Source: a virus. Taken from it: a stretch of DNA of 62,420 nucleotides. A program made the translations under genes and the position numbers. Shown in pieces: positions 54,480 through 62,390 of the stretch. The stretch covers positions 1 through 62,420 of IMG/VR virus record IMGVR_UViG_3300033997_000134; one strand, given 5' to 3'. Within the stretch, counting starts at the first letter, position 1. The number at the start of each line of letters is the position of its first letter. The notes beneath the pieces are model-generated. The model saw only the letters and a list, made by a program, of their open reading frames with translations. It was not told where the DNA came from and made no database searches.

Positions 54480-54928
54480 ACGCTGACCCTCCGCCACATC
54501 CACGCCACCATTGCGGCATCGCGCTTGTGCTCGTTGCTGGGGCCCTTCCAGCCGGTCATGCGCTTGAAGTCCAGCGCGTTCACCTTGGCCCCAGTCTTGC
54601 TGCCGCTCTTGTCTCTGGGGGAAATGCCGTGGCAAGGGATGCCCAGCTTGGCGCAGTTGTGCTCGATCAGACGGCACCAAGAGTCGATCTGACCCACGTT
54701 GCGTGAGATTTTTTCGCGCTGGGCAATGCTTCCATAGGCGCTCCACACCTTGCTCTCCAGGCGGGAATCTTCAAAGACCACCAGCGCCACCATGTGTGCG
54801 TGGTCGGCCAGCATCTGCGGCACATCCTCGGGCTGCACTTCGCTCAACGCCTTGAGCTGGCCGGATTCGTACAGCGCCACACCGGTGTGATTTCCCGGGT
54901 CGATCCCCATCACGACACACGTTCCCAT
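54476..54928 (-). CDS. RuvC-like Holliday-junction resolvase
   Basis: 150 residues from ATG 54928. MGIDPGNHTGVALYE is the RuvC first strand with catalytic Asp. Further RuvC-fold features: LVVFEDSRLES (acidic second strand), VGQIDSWCRLIEHNCAKLGI and a late Asp in EHKRDAAMVAWMW. It would cut branched DNA during replication or before packaging. Family assignment good at fold level. Confidence 0.8.
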   Translation of the reverse strand: MGTCVVMGIDPGNHTGVALYESGQLKALSEVQPEDVPQMLADHAHMVALVVFEDSRLESKVWSAYGSIAQREKISRNVGQIDSWCRLIEHNCAKLGIPCHGISPRDKSGSKTGAKVNALDFKRMTGWKGPSNEHKRDAAMVAWMWRRVSV

Positions 54929-55158
54929 GTGTTCCCAACCTTGCGGTATGCGCGCTTTGGGGGCTTGAACCCCAGATCCTGCAGTCTTGCTGCCACCTTT
55001 TGCTCCAGGTTTTGAAACATCGGCGGGCTGGTGTCGCGCTGGCCGTTTTCCTCCAGCTCCCTGACTCGTACCACCACGTAATCCCACCACCCGGGCTGCT
55101 GGGCGAGCTTGACGAAGTGCTCTAGCTGGTCGATTTCCTCTTGTTGCCATGGCTGCAT
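54910..55158 (-). CDS. hypothetical protein (82 aa)
   Basis: 82 residues from ATG 55158, overlapping the kinase stop (TGATG) and the RuvC-like start. Trp-rich helical (EEIDQLEHFVKLAQQPGWWD, YVVVRVRELEENGQRDTSPP). Seen in position between recombination genes; role unknown. Confidence 0.5.
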   Translation of the reverse strand: MQPWQQEEIDQLEHFVKLAQQPGWWDYVVVRVRELEENGQRDTSPPMFQNLEQKVAARLQDLGFKPPKRAYRKVGNTWERVS

Positions 55159-56099
55159 CACTTCCCTTCTGCGCTCATGGCGTCCCACGCGGCAGTCACT
55201 GCGGCGCGCAGATCCTCCAGCGTTCCGTGGTTGTGGATAACTCGCTCTGGCTTGAATTCACTGCCATCGGTGTCGCTCTTGTGGCCAGTTCCGCCAGCCT
55301 GCACACCTGTGCGCTGGATCTGCCACAGCTCGCCGCCAAGGGCGCGAATCATTGCGGCCTCATTGGCAAAACGTACATCGGTGACCACAAACGCGCTTCC
55401 AGGTGTGGCCCAGTCCCAGTTGATCAGCTCTTGGTGTGTGCGCTTGACAAAGTAATCCGGGTCGTGCGCGCGGCGGTAGTCGCCCCACCATTGAAGGATC
55501 TGGCGGGGGCTACGGGGGACGCACCAGTCATCATTGAAGTGCGTATCGACTACGAATTCATCATGCTTGCAAGCCATCAGCGGCAATAGTGGGCTTGGCA
55601 CCTCCTTCGTGTCGCGGGCTTTAAGTCGCTCGACCGAAACGCCGAATGCCTCGGCTACTTCCTGGTACAGCACATCAGCAAAGGCCAGCTTGCGGGCAGG
55701 CAGCATGTCGGCCACAGTGTCCTTGCCTGCGCCAGCAGCGCCACACAATGCGACCAGCTTCACGCGTCCCAGCGAATTGCGCGTCTGCTGCTGCGCTTCT
55801 TTTCGCTTGAAGGCCTGCACCTCATCGACTGTCGCATAGCGCGTAAAGCCGAGATGCTTATCTTTGATGCCTCTTTCAAATGTTTCCATCAGCCAGCTTC
55901 CAGGCGTCAGGTACTTCTCTCTGGAGAAAATTTCTTTCAACCCGATGCATACGGCGGAAGCCTTATCCACAAACCCGCTTTCGTCGTTAGCCAAATACGA
56001 AACAACAATGATCTCTATCGAGTCGCCATTCGATGTGATGCTTATTTCATCCAAATGTGGAACCTGCTTTGCAGCTTCCTTGAAGGCATCGAAATTCAT
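55158..56099 (-). CDS. deoxynucleotide monophosphate kinase-like, with extra N-terminal domain
   Basis: 313 residues. Residues about 125-313 form a dNMP-kinase module: VALCGAAGAGKDTVADML is the Walker A, with FADVLYQEVAEAFG, FVVDTHFNDDW and SAFVVTDVRFANEAAMIRAL, as in phage gp1-type kinases. Residues 1-125 are an unrelated alpha/beta domain (MNFDAFKEAAKQVPHLDEIS ... ATVDEVQAFKRKE). It would supply dNTPs for phage replication. The fusion is unusual; the N-terminal part is unidentified. Confidence 0.8.
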   Translation of the reverse strand: MNFDAFKEAAKQVPHLDEISITSNGDSIEIIVVSYLANDESGFVDKASAVCIGLKEIFSREKYLTPGSWLMETFERGIKDKHLGFTRYATVDEVQAFKRKEAQQQTRNSLGRVKLVALCGAAGAGKDTVADMLPARKLAFADVLYQEVAEAFGVSVERLKARDTKEVPSPLLPLMACKHDEFVVDTHFNDDWCVPRSPRQILQWWGDYRRAHDPDYFVKRTHQELINWDWATPGSAFVVTDVRFANEAAMIRALGGELWQIQRTGVQAGGTGHKSDTDGSEFKPERVIHNHGTLEDLRAAVTAAWDAMSAEGK

Positions 56100-56830
56100 A
56101 CCTCCACCGCCTTCCCCGCGGTGGCCTGCACCACCTTGTGCTTGCCCCACTCTCCTGCAATCCACTCCACGCCCTTGGGGGTGAAGCGTGCCTGCACGAA
56201 TGCTTTTTCGGTCAGCGTGTTCACGCCCGTCTTGACGGTGAAGCGGCCGGCATCAATGTGGCGCTGGTAGGGCGTCAGCCTGCCATCCAGCCGGTACATG
56301 ATCTGCTTGTCCTGCAGCCATGCACTCAACTGGTGTTCATTGGCCCCCAGTGTCTTGGCCAGCTGGCGAAAACCAATCGCGCCTTGCGCTGCCACGTAGC
56401 GATCCACGTACTCCACCTTGGGCTGGGCCTGCGCCAGCAGGCGCTGCTTTTCCTCCAGCAGCTCGGCCTGCTCGGCAGCCAGGCGCAGTGCTTGGGCCAT
56501 GGTCTGCGGTACAGCGGGGGCTTGCTTGGATTCCAGCTCTTTCAAGCGGTTCAGCACCCAGCGGCGCACGCCTTTGGATTCACGCATGGCCACCAACTTG
56601 CATTGGTCGGCGGTCATACGGATGGCTTCAAATGAACGTCCTCCACGTTCGGGCGGAGCGATTACGAAAATTTCGTAATCGCCTTCGTCCAACTCATCTT
56701 TGCAGCGGGCAATGAAATCGTTATGGCGCACAGGGTTCTCGCCATGATTTACGCGGGACTCGTTCACAAGCTCCAGCAGTTCAATGCTGCTCATGGTCAG
56801 TGGCGCTGCTGGATTCATCAGTGCACTCAT
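56096..56830 (-). CDS. phage antirepressor with KilAC domain
   Basis: 244 residues. The N-terminal Rha/ANT-like part (SSIELLELVNESRVNHGENP; DYEIFVIAPPERGGRSFEAI then RMTADQCKLVAMRESKGVRR) leads to a KilAC domain (FRQLAKTLGANEHQLSAWLQ with DKQIMYRLDGRLTPYQRHID then FTVKTG). It would inactivate repressors or modulate the lytic switch. ATGA overlaps fix both ends. Identification is good. Confidence 0.85.
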   Translation of the reverse strand: MSALMNPAAPLTMSSIELLELVNESRVNHGENPVRHNDFIARCKDELDEGDYEIFVIAPPERGGRSFEAIRMTADQCKLVAMRESKGVRRWVLNRLKELESKQAPAVPQTMAQALRLAAEQAELLEEKQRLLAQAQPKVEYVDRYVAAQGAIGFRQLAKTLGANEHQLSAWLQDKQIMYRLDGRLTPYQRHIDAGRFTVKTGVNTLTEKAFVQARFTPKGVEWIAGEWGKHKVVQATAGKAVEV

Positions 56831-57693
56831 TGCTCGGTTCCTTTCTGCTGCTGGTTCAGGTGTTGCTGTACGGCTGCGCCTATCTCGCGCTGACGTTTGG
56901 AAAACTTCATGCGCTCCAGGCGCTGCTGGGCCTGCTGGCGGCGCTTGACGCGCTGGGCACCCTTGGCAGCAGCCTCGCGGGCCTTCTTGATGTGCTCCAC
57001 CACGTTGGCGGGCAAGATGCCGCTCACAGTGGGCTTGCTGTTCACGATCTGGCCCAGCGCTGTCATGCCACTGGGGCCTGGCAGCAGCTTGAGCGGGCCG
57101 GGCGCCGTGTATCCCAGCGCCACAAAGGCGTTTTGCTGGGGGTCGAACTGGGCGATGCCTTCCAAGGCATCCAGCGCCATAGCCAGCGGCAGGCGCCCTT
57201 GCTCATGGGCTTGTGCGATGGCCACGCGGCGCAGCTCGGGGTCACTGCCAAGGCTGTAGGCCGGGACTGGGCGCTTGAGCTGGGCCCGTGCGTCCTGCAC
57301 GATGCGCTCATAGGCCTGCTTGAAGGCCATGCGGGCGCCTACTTGGTCGCGGCCCTCCAGCATCGGGGCGCAGGCCGTCCACGCCTGGGCAATCTCGTCT
57401 GTCCACACCACCGTCTGCGTTTCGTCCTTGGCCTTGAGCACCAGCGCAAAGGCTTCATCGGCACCAATGCGGCCATTGATGGCGTCCAGCTGATCCAGCA
57501 GCGCCTTGGGGGTCAGCCTGCCAGTGCCTTCCATGCGCACCCGGTGCAGTGCTTCCTTGAGCTGGGCCTTGGGAAAGCAGCGGAAGTCGGCCACCATCAG
57601 CGCCACCGTGTTGTCGCTGATCACCTGCCCCATGGCTTCGGCAGTGGCTGCCAGCTCCCCTGCCAGCCAGTCAATGTCGCGGTTACTCAGCAT
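56827..57693 (-). CDS. replication protein, helicase-loader-like
   Basis: 288 residues from ATG 57693. No clear Walker motif. The N-terminal part (SNRDIDWLAGELAATAEAMG, ADFRCFPKAQLKEALHRVRM) and its position after an O-like gene resemble lambda P-type or DnaC-replacing loaders. The end is basic and coiled (AAAKGAQRVKRRQQAQQRLE). Function as helicase loader or replication factor is inferred mostly from position. Confidence 0.6.
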   Translation of the reverse strand: MLSNRDIDWLAGELAATAEAMGQVISDNTVALMVADFRCFPKAQLKEALHRVRMEGTGRLTPKALLDQLDAINGRIGADEAFALVLKAKDETQTVVWTDEIAQAWTACAPMLEGRDQVGARMAFKQAYERIVQDARAQLKRPVPAYSLGSDPELRRVAIAQAHEQGRLPLAMALDALEGIAQFDPQQNAFVALGYTAPGPLKLLPGPSGMTALGQIVNSKPTVSGILPANVVEHIKKAREAAAKGAQRVKRRQQAQQRLERMKFSKRQREIGAAVQQHLNQQQKGTEQ

Positions 57694-58663
57694 GGCCGTC
57701 CTCCTGGGCTTCACGCTCACGCTGGGCGATCATGGCGCGCGCCTTGTCGGCGGCGCTTTGCGCGGTGTTCAGGTTGGTCTGGGTCTTGTCGGCCTGCTGC
57801 GCGCTGGCGTTGGTCATGGAAATACCCACGGCCCATTGCGTGCGGTAGGCCTCGCACTGCGCCAGCAAGTCGCCAATCGCATGGCAGCGGCGCACCACGA
57901 ACGCATCATTGATGTTCTGGACAAAGTAGGTCGCCACGTTCGGGGCTTCCTTGCCAACCCGTTTCACAATGTCCTGGACGTTCTTGTTCGTCTTTTCGTT
58001 GCGCACGGGGAGCGTGCCATAACGGCCTTGGTAGGCACTGGCGTAGGCAGCCCATGTATCGCGGCACAGCGCCTTGAACAATTCCGTCTTTTGTTCCTTG
58101 CTCAGTGCCTGCAGGTCATCAGGCTGCACCCCCAGCTCACCCGCCGCGCCGGTGGCGGCAGCCGCCGGTGCAAATGGTTCATTGGTGGTTCCTTTACGGT
58201 TCCTATTACGGTTCTCTTTAGATTTGGGTGCGCCATTTGCCACCCCCCCGTGCGCCTGCTGCGGGGGGTGGGGTGCGCCATCTGCACCCCCTGGTGCGCC
58301 ATCTGCACCACCCGGTGCGCCATCTGCACCCGGTGCGCTATCTGCGGGGGGTGCGCCATCTGCACCCCCTGCCCTCTGGCGCTTGGCGGGTGCTTTTGAT
58401 GGGTCGAAGTTCTGGGGCGTGACCGTGTAAACCGATGAACTGTTTTCCTTGTACTCGCGGTACAGCGCGCCCGTGGTCTGCAGCCAGCGCAAAGCCTCCT
58501 GCACGGCACGCTCAGACAAGCAAGTGCGTCGCTCGATAGTGCGCACACTGGGCCAGCACACGCCCGCATCGTTTGCCTGGTCTGCAAGCGACACAAGCAC
58601 CGCTTTCTGTGCAGGACTCATTCCCTGCAGATCCCAGCAGGCCGACATGATGATGGTGCTCAT
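57683..58663 (-). CDS. replication initiator, O-like (HTH_36 N-terminus)
   Basis: 326 residues. The N-terminal winged helix (MSPAQKAVLVSLADQANDAG then VCWPSVRTIERRTCLSERAV) is HTH_36, as in phage O-type initiators. The middle is repetitive (GADGAPGGADGAPGG ...), encoded by the iterons at 58,227-58,366. The C-terminal part (LCRDTWAAYASAYQGRYGTL) would recruit the loader. As in lambda, the origin seems to lie inside the initiator gene. Confidence 0.75.
   Translation of the reverse strand: MSTIIMSACWDLQGMSPAQKAVLVSLADQANDAGVCWPSVRTIERRTCLSERAVQEALRWLQTTGALYREYKENSSSVYTVTPQNFDPSKAPAKRQRAGGADGAPPADSAPGADGAPGGADGAPGGADGAPHPPQQAHGGVANGAPKSKENRNRNRKGTTNEPFAPAAAATGAAGELGVQPDDLQALSKEQKTELFKALCRDTWAAYASAYQGRYGTLPVRNEKTNKNVQDIVKRVGKEAPNVATYFVQNINDAFVVRRCHAIGDLLAQCEAYRTQWAVGISMTNASAQQADKTQTNLNTAQSAADKARAMIAQREREAQEDGHAE
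58187..58370. other. candidate replication origin with iterons
   Basis: GGTGCGCCATCTGCACC occurs perfectly at 58,272, 58,293, 58,314 and 58,350, with imperfect copies at 58,227 and 58,332. Successive spacings are 21, 21, 18 and 18 bp, and each unit is itself palindromic at its ends (GGTGC/GCACC). Beside it is an A+T-richer stretch with TTACGGTTC twice (58,194-58,215). Location inside the O-like gene supports an origin; spacings in multiples of 3 also fit coding. Confidence 0.6.
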
Positions 58664-58666
58664 TGA

Positions 58667-58975
58667 CTACCTCTTGTCGGATTCGGGGCCCCAGGAATGA
58701 CCTATGAGTCCTGTCAATGTCGCAATACGCTTGGCGTCATGATTCGCTTTATCCAGAACCATTTGGCTGTAGGTCTTGCCGTACACACTGGCATAGATGA
58801 AGTCGCGCAGCACCGAGGACGTGTCAACGCCTCGCATGCTGCAGTGCTGCAGCCAGAGTTCGTGGGTTTTTTCGTCAATCTTGGTTTTGGCGGGCACTTC
58901 CAGCTTGCCAAGGGGGCCAGCGATGCCGCGAGCGAACATCGGCAGGTCGTCTTCTTCTTGATGAGGTGTCTGCAT
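58667..58975 (-). CDS. hypothetical early protein (102 aa)
   Basis: 102 residues: KTKIDEKTHELWLQHCSMRG then VDTSSVLRDFIYASVYGKTY. The latter half (strand then two helices) resembles small DNA-binding regulators. First gene of the rightward (minus) replication operon after cro, separated from it by a plus-strand gene. Function unknown. Confidence 0.55.
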   Translation of the reverse strand: MQTPHQEEDDLPMFARGIAGPLGKLEVPAKTKIDEKTHELWLQHCSMRGVDTSSVLRDFIYASVYGKTYSQMVLDKANHDAKRIATLTGLIGHSWGPESDKR

Positions 58976-59063
58976 GCCACCTACTCCTTAAATGGCGCCT
59001 GCCACCCCATGGGCTACGATGGCGCTGCTTACACAACCATCAACAACCACAAGGCTGGCAGGC

Positions 59064-59330
59064 ATGAAAAACGAGGATTTGCAAAAGCAACTAAGCGCCG
59101 ATATGGCGGGAATGCACTTAGCTCTGGGATGTGCAATTCGCGCACTCATTTCGACGCATCCAGACCCTGTGGCTTTAACAAGGGCTCTGCAGCAGGAGAA
59201 AGAGGAAATGCTGGTTTACTTGAACGCGTCTCCTGTCCCGGACCGGTCAATAGAGGCTTTTCTCGCCGCACTTCCTCTTGTCGATGCTCAAATCCAAGAT
59301 GCGCAGCAAGCCTCAGGACGCACGGCTTAA
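59064..59330 (+). CDS. hypothetical protein antisense to the PR transcript (88 aa)
   Basis: 88 residues from ATG 59064 (MKNEDLQKQLSADMAGMHLA). Its coding pattern is convincing, ending LPLVDAQIQDAQQASGRTA. It is the only plus-strand gene between cro and the replication operon, so it lies antisense to transcription from the cro promoter. It may be expressed in the lysogen. No family recognised. Confidence 0.55.
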   Translation: MKNEDLQKQLSADMAGMHLALGCAIRALISTHPDPVALTRALQQEKEEMLVYLNASPVPDRSIEAFLAALPLVDAQIQDAQQASGRTA

Positions 59331-59350
59331 GAGGTGCCAACAGCAAGCGC

Positions 59351-59629
59351 TCACCCATGGTTCACCTCTTGGATGGTGGGATTGGCAGGTGCCGTCGATT
59401 CGACTTGCTGCGCCAGCTCGGGCCAGATCAAATGCCAGTCATCAGGACGGAGTTCTTGCCGACTAACCGCTCCCAAAGTGGCTGCCTCGATAGCAACAGC
59501 CATCTTTTCCGGCACAGGTCGCTTTCCAGATGCCCAGCGCGACACATCCGGCTGATGTGCCCCAATTTTTTGAGCAAGGGCTCCAATGGATCCACGGCCC
59601 TGCTGAGAGATGTACTCATTAAGGTTCAT
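59351..59629 (-). CDS. Cro/YdaS-like repressor
   Basis: 92 residues: MNLNEYISQQGRGSIGALAQ then KIGAHQPDVSRWASGKRPVP with KMAVAIEAATLGAVSRQELRP. This matches YdaS/Cro-type HTH proteins, which sit divergent from CI. Its promoter is bracketed by the palindromes in the cro-cI gap. It would reduce CI expression and favour the lytic path. Confidence 0.8.
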   Translation of the reverse strand: MNLNEYISQQGRGSIGALAQKIGAHQPDVSRWASGKRPVPEKMAVAIEAATLGAVSRQELRPDDWHLIWPELAQQVESTAPANPTIQEVNHG

Positions 59630-59635
59630 CCCTTG

Positions 59636-59719
59636 ATTGTTAGCGATGCGCTATAGCAAGTCAATAGCGCCGCGCTCTTTTGAATCTATAGCATTTTGCT
59701 AAAAGATAGCGATATGGAC
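59636..59719. promoter_or_regulatory. cro-cI operator/promoter region
   Basis: Perfect 13-bp palindromes TAGCGATGCGCTA (59,641-59,653) and TAGCATTTTGCTA (59,689-59,701), a one-mismatch TAGCGCCGCGCTC (59,665-59,677) and a half-site TAGCGATAT (59,707-59,715) are spaced 24, 24 and 18 bp apart. On the minus strand TTGACT (59,664-59,659) abuts the second operator and a TAACAAT-like -10 (59,642-59,636) overlaps the first, the same geometry as at 103-145. Confidence 0.78.
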
Positions 59720-60445
59720 TCGATTGAAGTAACACGGCGCAAAAGACTTGAACTGCTCGTTAAGCAGCTAGGTACGCAGGCCGAACTGGCAAACAAAATT
59801 GGCAAGGCTCCTGCACAGGTGAGCCAATGGATTCGTGCGCTACCAGATTCAAAAACCGGCAAGCCACGCTCTATGAGCAAGGAAATAGCGCGTGACATTG
59901 AGCGCTCTCTGAACTTGGAGCGGGGATGGATGGATCAGCCGATAGAAGATCAAAGCGAACACCAAACCTCAATATTCAATAGCCCACATGTAGTCCCATA
60001 CCACGCCCCAGACGCAGTTCTCGTTCCAGTTTTGGCGAACTGCGCAAGCATGGGTGCGGGTGAAGCACTGCTCGAGTCCGATGTGATCGTTGGCGATTTG
60101 GCCCTGTCGCCGCACTGGATCAATCAATACATCAGGCCTCAGAACCCAAGGGAGCTGCGTTTCATCCACGCCTACGGGGACAGCATGGCCCCCACCTTTA
60201 CTGACGGTGACGTGTTGCTGGTGGACACGGGTATTGGAGCTCGTGATCCATCCGCACGCGAAGGTGTCTATGTGCTGCAGGTTGACGACAAAAATTACAT
60301 CAAGCGGGTAACGCCAACATTCGACGGAAAACTACAAGTCACCAGCGATAACCCAAGCTCCAAAACCGTCCAAGTTCTCAACGGCGACCACCAAGTACGC
60401 GTGCTTGGGCGTGTGGTGTGGGCATGGAATGGGAAACGCCTCTGA
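59714..60445 (+). CDS. cI: CI-like repressor with S24 (LexA) autoprotease
   Basis: 243 residues from ATG 59714. N-terminal HTH (GTQAELANKIGKAPAQVSQW), then an S24 peptidase domain: the nucleophile Ser about 156 in YGDSMAPTF and Lys about 195 in NYIKRV, with FTDGDVLLVDTG. A likely cleavage region is NCASMGAGEA (about 114). RecA-stimulated self-cleavage would release the lytic operons. The operators flank its own start, so it autoregulates. Confidence 0.92.
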   Translation: MDSIEVTRRKRLELLVKQLGTQAELANKIGKAPAQVSQWIRALPDSKTGKPRSMSKEIARDIERSLNLERGWMDQPIEDQSEHQTSIFNSPHVVPYHAPDAVLVPVLANCASMGAGEALLESDVIVGDLALSPHWINQYIRPQNPRELRFIHAYGDSMAPTFTDGDVLLVDTGIGARDPSAREGVYVLQVDDKNYIKRVTPTFDGKLQVTSDNPSSKTVQVLNGDHQVRVLGRVVWAWNGKRL

Positions 60446-60470
60446 CGAAATAGCCGAGGGATTGCCAAAT

Positions 60471-60884
60471 ATGTCTTTCTTGAAAAGCATAGCGGGTGCA
60501 CTTGACCCACAAGTAAACGCCTTTACAACCATCCTGCAGAAAAAACGCGGAATGCAAATAGGCCCTGATGGATCTGCTCAAGGCTGGTTCTATCGTTTAG
60601 GTTCTGACGCTGCAGGCAATGCGATGTCTCCCGAAGCAGCTCTTGCAAGAATTCTTAAAGAATGGACCAAGCTACAGCGCTCGCCATTACCAACACAGTT
60701 AGCAATGATCGAACTGAGGGCCATGGGAAATACGCGGGGCTACCCCGACAACATCAACTCAATCGAAGAGTGGATTGGTTGGAGGTTGCCACTTGCCTTT
60801 CCAAACCACCCGTTTCACCCCGATTTTGGATGGACTCCTGAGTTTTATCAGTGGGCTGTAGCAAGAGCCAGAGAGCATTTTTGA
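60471..60884 (+). CDS. hypothetical immunity-region protein (137 aa)
   Basis: 137 residues if ATG 60471 is used (an in-frame ATG at 60429 would add 14). SFLKSIAGALDPQVNAFTTI ... GWFYRLGSDAAGNAMSPEAA, ending FGWTPEFYQWAVARAREHF. I do not recognise it. It lies 25 nt after cI, so it is probably co-transcribed in the lysogen, and may be an exclusion or lysogenic-conversion protein. Confidence 0.6.
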   Translation: MSFLKSIAGALDPQVNAFTTILQKKRGMQIGPDGSAQGWFYRLGSDAAGNAMSPEAALARILKEWTKLQRSPLPTQLAMIELRAMGNTRGYPDNINSIEEWIGWRLPLAFPNHPFHPDFGWTPEFYQWAVARAREHF

Positions 60885-60898
60885 AAGCCAGCTTCTGT

Positions 60899-61006
60899 AT
60901 GCACCCCCTGCGCCGCGCCCTTCCCTATGTGTACACCTTCTGGTTGGTGGTGGGTTTGGTGTGGACTGCTTGGGAGTGGTGTTCAGCACCAGGATTGGGC
61001 CCATGA
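60899..61006 (+). CDS. possible small membrane protein (35 aa)
   Basis: 35 residues: MHPLRRALPYVYTFWLVVGL then VWTAWEWCSAPGLGP. Basic start, one hydrophobic helix with Trp/Tyr. No strong ribosome-binding site. It lies in the 231-nt gap between immunity genes; could be a small exclusion peptide. Confidence 0.35.
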   Translation: MHPLRRALPYVYTFWLVVGLVWTAWEWCSAPGLGP

Positions 61007-61115
61007 GGAAGTTTTAAATGTACCCCCGTCAGTTAGCGCAGATTCTCAGGTGTTTTGAGAGAGCCCAGGATCAGCGACAACTGTTCGCTTGCATAAACAG
61101 ACTACTGGAGAGGAA

Positions 61116-61589
61116 ATGGTTCTAACCGACGATGTGATTCAGGAGCTGCTCAGCCTTCCAAAATTCATTCTGAATCCAAAGGCTAGGAAGATATCAAAGC
61201 GCGGGTCAGAGCAGGTAAACTATGACGTCGAGGGTGAATCGGGAGAAAAATTCAAGGTTTACCTTCGGCAGAACCTCAGAATCCCTGAAGGTTTCTCATG
61301 CGGACTCTTGTACGTGACTGATTCTGGAGACACGATCACTCTTACAAGATACAACGGCAGTGATCATGAGCACGGCAATCCATTAGATGACGGGAAACCA
61401 CTCCCAGTGGCTTGTCACATCCATCGTGCGACCCAAAAATACATGCTGGCTGGTAGGAAAGCCGAGCATTACGCAGACACCACAACTCGCTACAGCAACT
61501 TGGATGGGGCACTCAAAGCAATGTGCTTTGATTGCAACATTTCAGGTTTAAGCGACAATTTCGACATACAGCAAATACCTCTCTTGTAA
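61116..61589 (+). CDS. DUF6978-like protein (157 aa)
   Basis: 157 residues from ATG 61116, preceded by TGGAGAGGAA. LTDDVIQELLSLPKFILNPK, ARKISKRGSEQVNYDVEGES and GEKFKVYLRQNLRIPEGFSC, then THE-like HIHRATQKYMLAGRKAEHYA. The pattern recalls the DUF6978 proteins that precede DUF1828 genes in phages and other mobile elements. Its stop overlaps the next start as TAATG, so the two are translated together. Possible antitoxin or defence partner. Confidence 0.6.
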   Translation: MVLTDDVIQELLSLPKFILNPKARKISKRGSEQVNYDVEGESGEKFKVYLRQNLRIPEGFSCGLLYVTDSGDTITLTRYNGSDHEHGNPLDDGKPLPVACHIHRATQKYMLAGRKAEHYADTTTRYSNLDGALKAMCFDCNISGLSDNFDIQQIPLL

Positions 61590-62362
61590 TGAGCACCGCC
61601 GAAGCAATCCGCAAGTCACTTTGCGCTACCTTTTGTAGAGAGGTGGCAGTGACTGAACGCGCCGGAGCTGCGGCTGTTTCGCTTCCCATAATGGGCCGTG
61701 ACGGTGATTTCCTGACTGCATATGTGGAACCCGCAACAGCGGGGTGGCGCGTCTCTGACAAGGGATCGACACTGATGCGCCTAAGCTACGAAAACGACTT
61801 GTCAAAACTTCTGTCGGGCGCTCGCGAACGACTCTACAACACCGTACTTCTCGAATCCGGGCTGCAAGAGGATGACGGCGAGCTTTTTACGGAAGTGCCT
61901 GCCGATGCCCTTGCGATGGGGCTTTTTTCCCTGGCTCAAGGAGTTACAAGGGTAGAGGATCTCGGTCTCTGGACCAGAACGCGCGTGGAAAGCACCTTTG
62001 CTGACGACCTACGTTCAACACTTTTTGACATAGTTGGTAGAGAACGAGTCACCGAAGGCTACATCGTTCCCAACGTGCCTGCGGCAGAAAGCTATCCCGT
62101 CGACTTTTTCGTGCAAACAGATGCGGCGCCTTTGTTTGTCTTTGGCGTCCAAAACAGAGACAAAGCTCGGCTCACCACAATCATCTTGCAGCATCTTGCG
62201 TCACATACCCAATTGTTTAACTCCATGGTGGTGTACTCCGATGTTGACGACATTCCTAAGGCGGACAGGAATAGATTGATGAACGCAGCAAATGACTCTG
62301 TTGCAAGCATCAGCGATGTAGATGTGATCCGAATGAAGATACAACACAGAATGAAGGCCTAA
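61589..62362 (+). CDS. DUF1828/DUF1829 two-domain protein (257 aa)
   Basis: 257 residues from ATG 61589. Residues about 20-90 carry the DUF1828 signature (LTAYVEPATAGWRVSDKGST then LMRLSYENDLSKL); about 150-257 resemble DUF1829 (GYIVPNVPAAESYPVDFFVQ, PLFVFGVQNRDKARLTTIIL). Coupled translation with the DUF6978-like gene makes a two-gene cassette. These families are common on mobile elements, but their function is not established to my knowledge. Location right of cI suggests superinfection immunity or defence. Confidence 0.7.
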   Translation: MSTAEAIRKSLCATFCREVAVTERAGAAAVSLPIMGRDGDFLTAYVEPATAGWRVSDKGSTLMRLSYENDLSKLLSGARERLYNTVLLESGLQEDDGELFTEVPADALAMGLFSLAQGVTRVEDLGLWTRTRVESTFADDLRSTLFDIVGRERVTEGYIVPNVPAAESYPVDFFVQTDAAPLFVFGVQNRDKARLTTIILQHLASHTQLFNSMVVYSDVDDIPKADRNRLMNAANDSVASISDVDVIRMKIQHRMKA

Positions 62363-62390
62363 AGCCATACGACTGTACGTGCCGCACCGC

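Noticed and set aside
58227-58366. Iterons as mere codon repetition of GADGAP
   Set aside because: Not fully rejected: silent sites are strictly conserved and each unit is palindromic, which protein repetition would not need. The in-frame spacing nevertheless leaves this open.
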